DNA from: Papio anubis
Taxonomy: Eukaryota; Chordata; Mammalia; Primates; Cercopithecidae
Reading direction: 5' to 3'
Length of the DNA: 64,000 nt
Assembly (NCBI RefSeq): GCF_008728515.1
Contig: NC_044996.1
Location: 106,913,467 to 106,977,466 of the forward strand
Every line of letters begins with the position of its first letter. The first letter of the stretch is position 1. A model generated the notes under the pieces. It ran no database searches. It saw only the letters and a program-made list of their open reading frames with translations, and was not told the origin of the DNA. The position numbers and the translations under genes were made by a program. Of this stretch, positions 55,480 to 64,000 are shown one piece after another.

Positions 55480-55770
55480 TAAAAATATTCATGCTTAATT
55501 CTACCACAAGGAAATTAGTTTAAACAAATAATGAAATGTGAAGACAAAGATTTAAGTGCTACTAATCATAATCTTATATTAGTCAAAAAGTGGAAATACC
55601 TACATATGCAACAATAGGGAAATTGCTAAATAAATGAACCTCAGGATGGAAAAATGCATGGCCATTTAATGGTATTTTTAAAGAATTTTTAAAGACATGA
55701 GAAAATTCTGATTGAATAAATATCAGGACACAAATCTGGTACAGTAAGATTCCAAAATCTGTCTCATACC
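55480..55770 (+). mobile_element. L1ME-type LINE-1 3' fragment
   Basis: AAAAGTGGAAATACCTACAT, GCAACAATAGGGAAATTGCT, AAATAAATGAACCTCAGGAT, GCATGGCCATTTAATGGTAT and ACATGAGAAAATTCTGATTG follow the L1ME 3' order. No coding frame survives. Confidence 0.65.
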
Positions 55771-57439
55771 CCAGGTTTTGAAAGTTTTGCACTGCTCTTT
55801 AAGCACTTTCACCAAATTGTGACCTGAAGTGGCTAAGCAACTAAAGTCTTGAGCACTACCAAATAGAAATTCTGAACTCGGAAAATCCAATCCTTCCTTC
55901 TAATGCTAACCTGGCTGTGACCTGGGTGAAATAGCCACAGATCCATTAGCAATGTGGCTTCCACGTCAAGAAGCATGCTGAAAGTAAACAGTAGAAAAGA
56001 GTACACAGTGAAGAAGAGTAGAGACAAACGGGAATTTAAATGCCTGAGGTTTTTGTTCATATTCTAGTCCATTACAACAATAAACTGGGATCATTTTATT
56101 AGTCCTTTCTTTCAAATAATAGAATAAGGCCATTTCAAAATATCACTTCAGGATAAGACACTCACTTCTGGAACTCGACTGCCAGTACATAAAAATAGCA
56201 CCTTGGGATAAGAGGCTAAGGAAGAAGGGACAGAGGATGAACATCCAAACAAAAAAATAGTATTTTATGGGAATTTGAAATATTGTTCCAAAAGAGTCCT
56301 GATTTTTGTCAAGTTGGAAAACCATTTTCATCCTCAGTTAGGAAATACTGAGGTTACCATGCAGAGCAACATAATTCATCCCAAGATTACATAGTGGAAT
56401 TGGCAGAATTATTCAACATGACTTTTCTCCAACAATTCTTGATTGGCGGATAAGGCTAAGAAAACCAGCAAACACAGCATTTTAAATTTGTGGGTACATT
56501 CTTTCTTCCTTTTCACAGAGTATCATTTCAGCACTGCTGATAGTTTGCCTAAAATAAACCCACAAATAAAACCAACAAGATTCCTATGGTTATTCTGAGC
56601 TATAGCCTATAGTATTAAGATATAGTTAAATACCTCTAAATGTTTCAGTGCGCCAATGCTTATCTCATTTTTTGCCATCATGCAAAAATTGGGGTATATT
56701 CTCATTACACCACAATGATGAGGATAGAAATCAAGTTAGACCACCCTTCTATCTAGCTTTTCTGTGTTTCTTCTGGAAACATATTAGCAAACTCCTTCTG
56801 AAACCTCAACTACAAATACCACCTTGATTTGGAAAGGGAATTAAAAGGAAAGAGAGAAAACACCTGCCAAGCAGATAGACACACTTATCATTTCAAGACT
56901 CATCTCAAACCATCTCTCAAGCTCCAATTACAGCAATTAGTGGTCAAGACAAACCTCTCACTCTAAGAAGGTGGTTCAGCCATGGAATCAAGGGTTTCCA
57001 TCCACTTTACTGCAAACAACTGCTACTACTTACCAAGGTAAAATTCAACCACCAAAGCAACCAACATTCTGGAAATTATCCTTTAGAAAAGAAGTATATA
57101 TTCTGTTTTTGCCTTCAAACACTCAGTCTTGTTTTATACCTGCAGGAACAAAAAAGACCTAGAAGATGCAAAGAGAATCTAGGAATTTGTGGACATAAAA
57201 CTCAGTATTTTATGAGAGACATTGATATAGATTTCCTGTTTTACAATATAGAAACTCCTCTCAGCCAATCATCCAGGGGTCAAATCATGTCCAAGTAAAA
57301 TTAAGACTCTTTAGATTAATATTAAAGTATGGTAAAATTCAGAAGTCAGTTCAAGGGTGTTATCCTTCATTAATTACCATGTATATTCTACCTAGAATAT
57401 AATATTATTTAATGAATGCATATTTGAAACTACATAAAA
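55771..57439. other. Anonymous sequence
   Basis: About 1.7 kb without a recognisable gene or repeat family; frames are 75 codons or less. Confidence 0.45.
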
Positions 57440-57560
57440 TTTAAACATATCAAACACTGTTATGATGGTGGTCACACAACTACACATTTGTCAACATTCA
57501 TCAAATTATACACTTAAAATTGGCAAATTTTACTGTGTATGTGTGTACATATATAGAATC
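57440..57560 (+). mobile_element. L1M LINE-1 extreme 3' end
   Basis: ATGGTGGTCACACAACTACA, AATTATACACTTAAAATTGG and CAAATTTTACTGTGTATGTG follow the L1M 3' terminal order (GGTTACACAACTCTG, AATTGTACACTTTAAAATGG, GAATTTTATGGTATGT). Confidence 0.65.
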
Positions 57561-57700
57561 TCCACAATGAAGCAGATTAAACTATCATATTAGAGCTCCA
57601 CAGAACACAAATGTGAACTGATAATTCACTCACAAAACATGAAAATAACAGTGAATGGGGAGACAATGTAAGGAAAGATAAAAACTTATTTCCACTAAAA

Positions 57701-57927
57701 CAGGGTTTCTCAGTCTCAGCACTACTGACACTTTGGGCCGCATAATTCTTTGTTGTGCAGGGCCATCCTGAGCATTGTAGGATACTTAACCAACATCCCT
57801 GGCTTCTACCCACTAGATGCCAGTTGCACCTTTCTCCTTCAGTTGTGACATCCAAAGATCTTTCCAGATGTTGTCAAATATCCCATTTGGGGAAGCACAA
57901 AACCGCCCCCAGTTGAAAACCTTTGCC
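57701..57927 (-). mobile_element. MER20 DNA transposon (hAT-Charlie), nearly complete
   Basis: CAGGGTTTCTCAGTCTCAGC, ACTACTGACACTTTGGGCCG, CATAATTCTTTGTTGTGCAG, ATGCCAGTTGCACC and the end CCCCCAGTTGAAAACCTTTG cover both inverted termini and the body of MER20 in reverse orientation. MER20 copies have been reported as enhancers in the primate endometrium. Whether this copy acts so cannot be seen from sequence. Confidence 0.9.
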
Positions 57928-58519
57928 TTAGACACTTATTACAAAACCTATTATATAAATTCAGCTAAGGCTGGTGGTGAAAGGTAACAAACTGGGAGAG
58001 AGGGAAAAATGAAGAATATTGATGCCTGAGGGGTTATTTAGGACACTGTCAAATATAGGTAATCAATACAATCAATGCCTTCCTCCATAGCTAATGAGCA
58101 CATGCTAATTTGGAAACATCTCAAGTACATTTTTCCAGGAATCATCATTATACTCATGTCTCAAGTTTCATAGCCATAAATCATTGCCATTGACCAAGTC
58201 TCTCAACAACTTCATAAATTGGTCATTTGTTCCAGTAGAACACAGAAGAATTAAAGAATTGATCATATACTCTGAGGACATAATGAAAATATGCATTAGA
58301 CTTTCAATAAATGATTTTTCAAGAAATTGGCTTTTTAAAAATTCAAGTCCCTAAGTTCAACCTTTAGTCAAATTAAAAGAAAAATCTATACTACTCATTC
58401 CTACTAATTAAACTAACAAAATGCAGTTTAAATAAGCCTCTGTGTGAGACAGACTCTGGGCAAATAGGTCATTTAATCTTTTCATCTCCTAACATATGAC
58501 ATACCAGGTTAAAAGAAAT
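57928..58519. other. Anonymous sequence
   Basis: No gene or nameable repeat. Confidence 0.45.
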
Positions 58520-58700
58520 ACAGTGTTTTGTAATTCCACATTTGGGAATATATTCCAAGGAAATAACCCCCAAAAGAAATTAGATGAAAAATATTCAAAG
58601 CCTTCCTGATATCAAATATTGCAAAACTTCCAATTCTGCAAACTGAGGTGAAGCAAAAGACACAATACTTGATCAGACACATAAATGATGGTTGAAAGAA
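58520..58700 (+). mobile_element. Weak L1ME-like 3' fragment
   Basis: GTAATTCCACATTTGGGAAT, ATATTCCAAGGAAATAACCC and GAAAAATATTCAAAGCCTTC recall the L1ME 3' order (CCACTTCTAGGAATTTATCC, TAAGGAAATAATC). The similarity is too weak for certainty. Confidence 0.4.
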
Positions 58701-58893
58701 ATCTGAGCAATCCATCTAGTCCAATGCCAGGTCTCTGAACCACTGAGAGGACTTGAAGGTAGTAAAGAAGGCCCACTGGGCATTTTTAGGACTTAAAAGA
58801 AAATGCCTAGGCCAAGGTTCCAGTTGGTGGTGATAAGCTGCAAGATTCAAAGAAGCAAAGAAACAAGCTCAGTCAGAACACCAGGAGTGATCC

Positions 58894-59319
58894 TGTATTC
58901 ATTCATTTGCATTGCGTTGCTATAAAGGAATACCTAAGACTCTGTGATTTATAAAGAGGTTTACTTGGCTCATGGTTCTGCAGGCTGTACATGACACATG
59001 GTACCAGCATCTGCTTCTGGTGAGGGACTCAGGCTACTTCCACACATGGTGGAAGGCAGTGGGGACCCTCCATGTCACATAGCAAGAAGAGGGAGCAAGA
59101 GAGAGGGGAGAAAGGTCCCAGGCTTTTTTCACCAGTTCTTGCAGGAACTCTCAGGAACCTAACAGAGCAAGAACTTACTCATTACCAGGAGGATGGCACC
59201 AAGCCATTAATGAGGGATCCGCCTCCATGACCAAAACACCTCCCACTAGGTCCCACCTCCAACACAAGGAATCATATCCAACATGAAGCTTGGAGGGGAA
59301 AAATCTGCAAACTATATCA
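58894..59319 (-). mobile_element. MLT1A-type LTR (ERVL-MaLR), reverse strand, nearly full length
   Basis: TGTATTCATTCATTTGCATT, GCTATAAAGGAATACCTAAG, TTTATAAAGAGGTTTACTTG, GCTCATGGTTCTGCAGGCTG, AGCATCTGCTTCTGGTGAGG and the end GCAAACTATATCA are the reverse complement of MLT1A. A solitary LTR. Confidence 0.9.
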
Positions 59320-59539
59320 CATCCATTGAATAATTACATATTTTGTATTGTATTAAAATTATCTGTATACAAATATTTTATACATACTGTATAAAAATTC
59401 CAAGAATTATAGAAATAAAAGTTTCTTAAAAATGTAATTTATTAATCAAAAATCTTTCAACTCATAGAAGTTAGGGGGAAAATAAGATGCCTCTTATGGG
59501 AAAATGAAATATGGCCCAGAAACTGATATAAGAATGGGC

Positions 59540-60262
59540 AACAAACAAAAATATATACTTCCTCATTATTACCCAGAGAATGCAAATTGAAGGCACATCT
59601 ACCAGATTGGAAAAATATTGAGAAGTTTAATAAGAGGAAGTGCTGAAGAAGATGTAGACAACTAGAATTATCACCAATATACAACCATTTAAGAAACCAG
59701 TTTAACAGTTATATATTAAGTTAAAGATGCATCTATATCTTCACACATGTTTAACAGGAAAGAAAAGAATGTTCATAGCAGCATAATTCATAAATACAAC
59801 TTGAGGACCACCCAAATGTCCAATAATGGAACAGATAATTTATGGTATAGTCATATAACTAAATACTATACAGCAATGAAAAAGAATAAATATACCTCCA
59901 AGCAGCAACAGGGATGGATCTCAAATAACATTAAGTGAAAGAAGTTACAAAATACAAAGAGTACTATTCAATTTATATAATGTTAAAAAATACACCAAAA
60001 AAGAGAAAAGAATTTGGCCACTTAAGAGTTCATTCATAGGTGGTACAACTATAAAGAAAATCAAGGAGATGGTAAATAAGTTTGTATGGAGTTTCTCAGG
60101 AAAGGGAAGAGGGGAATGAGAACATGATAGAGAGGGAGGGGGAACTGAGGTGGCTTCCGGGAGTTCTGACAATGTTTTCTTTCTTAACCTGGGAGATTAA
60201 CTACGTATGTGATTTTTAATTAAACTATTCTCTAAACTGTACATAAATATTTTTGCAGCCTT
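59540..60262 (+). mobile_element. L1M LINE-1 ORF2 3' end plus 3' untranslated region
   Basis: CCCAGAGAATGCAAATTGAA, GAATGTTCATAGCAGCATAA, ACCACCCAAATGTCCAATAA, ATACTATACAGCAATGAAAA, GGGATGGATCTCAAATAACA and TTAAGTGAAAGAAGTTACAA are late ORF2/3' sequence. GGTGGTACAACTATAAAGAA, TTCTTAACCTGGGAGATTAA and AATTAAACTATTCTCTAAAC complete the 3' untranslated part. The frame is broken. Confidence 0.87.
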
Positions 60263-60653
60263 TTATACCTCTCTCACAACACAAAGACTTTTTCAAACAC
60301 GAAAAAAGATACACAACCATTTATACATATGCAAGTCCACACCTGAATAACATTAACTAGGAAAAGCAGAACTCCACATGTTTGAGATGATTTGAGAGAT
60401 CAATTTGGATAAGAGAAATAAGTGGAGAAATTTTCAAGTTTAGATACAAGGAAAAAGAAGAGAGAAATAAAGGATCATGCAAGTTTCAGGAAATGGCAGA
60501 ATGATCCACCCTAATTTCATTAGTTCATCCCAATCACAATTGTATCAACAATGAAGTGCTTTAAATCATGGCCATCTTTTAATAATGCCCCATGTGAATG
60601 TTATCTAAAACAGTCCTTTTCTATTTCTACTCCATTATTTATACATCTCCCTT
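60263..60653. other. Anonymous sequence
   Basis: No gene or named repeat up to the target site of the AluY. Confidence 0.45.
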
Positions 60654-60668
60654 TAAAAAAATCAGGTT

Positions 60669-60970
60669 TGCCGGGCGCTGTGGCTCACGCCTGTAATCCT
60701 AGCACTTTGGGAGGCCGAGGCAGGAGGATCATGAGGTCGGGAGATCGAGACCATCCTAGCTAATACGGTGAAACCCCATCTCTACTAACAATACAAAAAA
60801 TTAGCCAGGCATGGTGGTGGGAGCCTGTAGTCCCAGCTACTTGGGAGGCTGAGGCAGGAGAATGGCGTGAACCAGGGAGGCGGAGCTTGCAGTGAGCTGA
60901 GATTGTGTCACTGCACTCCAGCCTGGGCGACAGAGAGAGACTCCATCTCAAAAAAAAAAAAAAAAAAAAA
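60669..60970 (+). mobile_element. AluY, full length, with target-site duplication
   Basis: It starts TGCCGGGCGCTGTGGCTCAC and passes GGATCATGAGGTCGGGAGAT, GAGACCATCCTAGC and GGCGTGAACCAGGGAGGCGG to about 22 A. AAAAAAATCAGG precedes it and AAAAATCAGGG follows, a likely target-site duplication. It has GCTCACGCC and CGTGAAC, the general AluY state. Confidence 0.94.
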
Positions 60971-61169
60971 ATCAGGGTTCTGTTTCTTCATGCTAAAATA
61001 ATTAATTAGAAAGGTAAATCTGGTGTTGCTGTCAATGCAGGGAGAGTGACAGCAAACCAAAACCATAAATTGACTTCTAAGTTACATGCTTCAGCAGATA
61101 TCAATAACTATAACAATCAGGTTAACAATGGTTAGCAAATAGCAAAAAACACTGAATTCTGCATCATCT

Positions 61170-61462
61170 GAATTGTGGATTATGGACCTTCTTATCCTTC
61201 AGTACTCAGTTCAAATGTCACCTCCTCAGAGAGGCCTTCTGTGATGACTCTGTCAAGTAGGCTCCCACACCAGCACCTCATGAACTCTTTCCTTTGGAAC
61301 ACTTATCAATGCTTGAAGTTAACATATTTATTTTCTTGTTTATTGTCTATTTTCCTCCCTTCCTGACAGATTATCTTGTTCATTTTGTTCACAATTAAAT
61401 CTCAGCACCTGGCATTTAACAGGCACTCAATATTCCTGGCATATTTCTTGAATAAATGCGAT
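61170..61462 (+). mobile_element. L2 LINE 3' region, long and well preserved
   Basis: AGTACTCAGTTCAAATGTCA, CCTCCTCAGAGAGGCCTTCT, GTGATGACTCTGTCAAGTAG, GAACACTTATCAATGC, CTTGTTTATTGTCTATTTTC, AATCTCAGCACCTGGCATTT and CACTCAATATTCCTGG with TTGAATAAATG match the L2 3' end in order. Confidence 0.93.
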
Positions 61463-61489
61463 GAGTAATTGAGGAAGGCTGACAGGTAA

Positions 61490-62040
61490 GCAAATGATTA
61501 CGATACAACATGAGCACTATAATGGATGGGCAAAGTTCAAAGGCGTAAAGGAAGGAAAATGACTGTAGAGTGGCAGGGAGAGCGTGTCACAAAAGGCAAG
61601 GCTTCCCAGAAAATGTGACATTTGAATGAAATCTTGAAGGCAAGTGAGATTCGCTAAGCAGAGGAACTAGAGCTGGTGACCAGAATGAAAGCTAAAAAAT
61701 GGGGAGGAAGTACAATGAGGACCATAATGGGTCTTTTATCAGCACATGCATGGAATTTTGAACTTATTCTTATAGATAACATGAAACTACCAATTTTATC
61801 ACACTGGCTTTATGAGATTGTTTTAGAATAACTATTTCAACAGAATGGATGGGATAAAATGAGGCTAGAGGTAGGAAAACCAGGAAACTGTTGTAAAGGT
61901 CCAAGTGAATGAAAAAACAGTGGTGAGATGAAAAGAAGGAAAGGGATGCAAGAGCTACTAATTTAATCTAAGAATTAAATTCACCACGGTTTGGTGATTC
62001 ATGGGATGTGAATGAGGTTGAAAGAAAAAATCTAGGATTT
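61490..62040 (-). mobile_element. L2-type LINE, reverse strand, partly uncertain
   Basis: GAGCACTATAATGGATGGGC, CAAGGCTTCCCAGAAAATGT and GACATTTGAATGAAATCTTG with AAGGC fit the reverse complement of the L2 AATGTCACCTCCTC region. The rest (GAGGCTAGAGGTAGGAAAAC, CAGGAAACTGTTGTAAAGGT) belongs to the ancient repeat that often continues it. Together with the forward L2 just upstream it forms a tail-to-tail pair. Confidence 0.5.
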
Positions 62041-63288
62041 ATAGTTGAGGCAACTGGATACAATAAATGCAATAAAAGATTTGTGAGAGGCAGGAGAGAA
62101 AAAAGACAAACTCCGTTCTTTAATTGCTGGAGCAGGTGTAGGGGGTTACTTTACAAACAAAAGGTAACACAACTTTACACATTCTGCTAAATTTAGACTT
62201 AATCTGAATGCAGCTTTCTCAGTGTATCTGATCAATGCCCCATCTTACAAACAGATTGTTTTTCAAATACAAATCCTCCAAAATCCTTATTAGTCAAACC
62301 TTTACAATCATAGGGACCTCATTCAAAGGGAGGTGAGAGGCCCCAAAGCAGGGTTGGAAAAATATTGACATGGTTGCAAATGAACACTTGATTTAAGCCA
62401 GGTCTGTTGAAATTAGGCCCCACGGTCTATAACACTTCCTTCTGCCACCTGATAGATGTGGGACAGGAGAATGGTATCTCAGTTTGGTGTCATGGTATTC
62501 ATAGAAGTAGAATACATGTGCATTAACTAATATCACTTAAGAAACAGTTTATGTTGAGCTTTGTATTTGTAAGATATAATAAATTATTGTCCATTGATGT
62601 TGGTGTGTAGCTGGTCTTACAAGCAGAAAAAGAGGTACATCTATAGGATGTAATTTTAACAGCCTGGGAGGAATTTCTTTTTTAGAACTAGACTTTCTCC
62701 AGTGCTCATACCTTAAATTCTCACCAGAGGTAATATAGCTAATTATCCTGATACAGGCAAGAATTCCTCTTACCATTCATAGGCAGTATACATGACTGGT
62801 CAAATTATTTTCTGAAAGCAGGTTCAAGTAGGGGAGGCAAGATCACCCCGGCTGACAAACTTTTACTTGACCATGTGCCAATGAGCCTTACCTGTGTGTC
62901 TATGTGCAGATTACTATGTCTAGTTAGTGTCAGCTCATAGGAAAATGACTCATGATCCCCATTGCTTTCAGCTTTGTTTCTTTAAAGCAAAGCAAAAGTA
63001 AACCCTGTATCTCCAGCAGCTTTAAATGCCTTGGCTTCTGTCTTGTTCAAAGTGGTTGGGGGCTTATAGCCGCAGGAGGCAAGTTCACATTCTTACCATA
63101 TTTCACAGCAGCAGGAGAAATAATACCTAGGTGTCTGAGCCAGCAATTTGGAGTGTTTTAGGCACAAGGTAATTTTGTTTTAAATGACAGAGTGGAAAGG
63201 CTATCGATCCCTGTGAAAGTCTTCAGGGCTTCTTACGTCTTACCCACAGCAGCCATAAACTAAAGGGGAGAAGAAATGTTTACAGATT
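62041..63288. other. Anonymous sequence
   Basis: No gene or nameable repeat in 1.2 kb; frames are 75 codons or less. Confidence 0.45.
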
Positions 63289-63647
63289 TGATATGGTTTG
63301 GCTGTGTCCCCACCCAAATCTTGAATTGTAGCTCCCATAATTCCCACTTGTCATGGGAGGGACCCAGTGGGAGGTAACTGAATCATGGGGGCGGGTCTTT
63401 CCTGTGCTGTTCTTGTGATAGTGAGTAAGTCTCACAAGATCTGATGGTTTTATAAAGGGAGTCCTCCTACACATGCTCTCTCTCTTGCCTGCCGCATGTA
63501 AGATGTGTCTTTCTCCTCTTTTGCCTTCCGCCATGATTGTGAGGCTTCCCCAGCCATGTGGAACTGTGAGTCCATTAAACATTTTTCTTCATAAATTACC
63601 TAGTCTTGGGTATGTCTTTATTAGCAGTGTGAGAACAGACTAATACA
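63289..63647 (+). mobile_element. THE1 LTR (ERVL-MaLR), complete
   Basis: TGATATGGTTTGGCTGTGTC, CCACCCAAATCTTGAATTGT, AGCTCCCATAATTCCCACTT, GAATCATGGGGGCGGGTCTT, CACAAGATCTGATGGTTTTA and the end GAGAACAGACTAATACA cover the THE1 LTR from first to last base with few differences. It is solitary, with no internal THE1 sequence following. THE1 LTRs carry a promoter and polyadenylation signal and are sometimes used as tissue-specific promoters; activity here is not shown. Confidence 0.95.
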
Positions 63648-64000
63648 AATTCAAACCTTTGAAAGTGAATGAGCAGTTGCTCAGTTGCTCGCAAGAGCAC
63701 TGGACCCGACATTAAGGTCCCTTGGACCATCTCCAGCATCCACTGTATGTAAACCTTGAGAAACTGAAGTTTTGAGCTGGGACGATAGCCAAAAATGTGA
63801 CAAGATGGACCTGGCCTCAGTTTTCTACAAAGCAGCCATGTGAGATAATTATCCCCACTACAGTTGTAAACTTTGACCTTTGCGGAAAACAGAGGCTTCT
63901 CCCTGGGGCATCAAGCCTTGGCCAGATTTTAGAAGCCAAGGCTGGAGTCAATGAGAATTTATCCCTTGGGGCAGCAGGGATTCTCAAAGAGTACCCTCTA
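63648..64000. other. Anonymous sequence
   Basis: No gene or repeat recognised to the window end. CAGTTGCTCAGTTGCTCG near 63673 is a small tandem repeat of GTTGCTCA. Confidence 0.5.

Noticed and set aside
63280..63582. Reverse open frame of 100 codons
   Set aside because: It lies within the THE1 LTR on its antisense strand.
1..64000. CRISPR arrays, operons, bacterial promoters or terminators, tRNA, U6, 7SK and Y RNA genes
   Set aside because: Searched for by eye; primate repeats throughout exclude a prokaryotic source, and none of the remembered small-RNA sequences was seen.

Overview
This 64 kb window is primate nuclear DNA, most likely from an Old World monkey (macaque/baboon group). Thirteen Alu copies or fragments, together with LINE-1, MIR, L2, MER5, MER20, MADE1, Tigger and MaLR LTR (MLT1, MST, THE1) copies, identify a primate. 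Two Alus (4327 and 40406) and the composite Alu at 34847 carry combinations typical of the cercopithecid AluYR lineage: CTCAAGCC near the 5' end, CCGAGACGGG, GGCGTAAAC and, at 4327, GAGATCCAGCC where human AluY has GAGATCGCGCC. I found no protein-coding gene, conserved exon, CpG island, tRNA, snRNA or processed pseudogene that I can support. Every open frame is short (longest 146 codons); each is either repeat-derived or has no recognisable domain. The window reads as intergenic or deep intronic sequence. All repeat assignments come from remembered family sequences, so boundaries are approximate (usually within 10 to 50 bases) and subfamily names are tentative.

Layout. Bases 1 to about 37,000 are an old SINE landscape: 17 MIR copies in both orientations, several L2 3' ends, MER5 copies, an MLT1 LTR, a MADE1 half-element, a HAL1-like LINE and most of the Alus, separated by anonymous low-copy DNA. 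A rearranged LINE-1 with a 5' inversion lies at 15.3 kb and a rearranged Alu at 34.8 to 35.3 kb. From about 38 kb to the end the sequence is richer in A+T and dominated by old LINE-1: a reverse-strand L1 end at 41.2 to 42.0 kb, L1ME-type pieces at 38.0, 49.8 and 55.5 kb, a long L1M body at 51.6 to 54.9 kb that was later split by an MST LTR and an AluJ, and another L1M end at 59.5 to 60.3 kb. MaLR LTRs lie at 42.9, 51.1, 52.8, 58.9 and 63.3 kb, a Tigger/pogo-like transposon at 47.3 kb and a MER20 at 57.7 kb.

The structures I could not explain by a known repeat are a 126-base, nearly perfect AT-rich hairpin with TTAA at both ends (41085-41210), a cluster of short perfect hairpins with CAA loops (20685-20768), and a 68-base tandem duplication (55190-55320). 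I did not find a new multi-gene system. The 41.1 kb hairpin is the best candidate for something undescribed.
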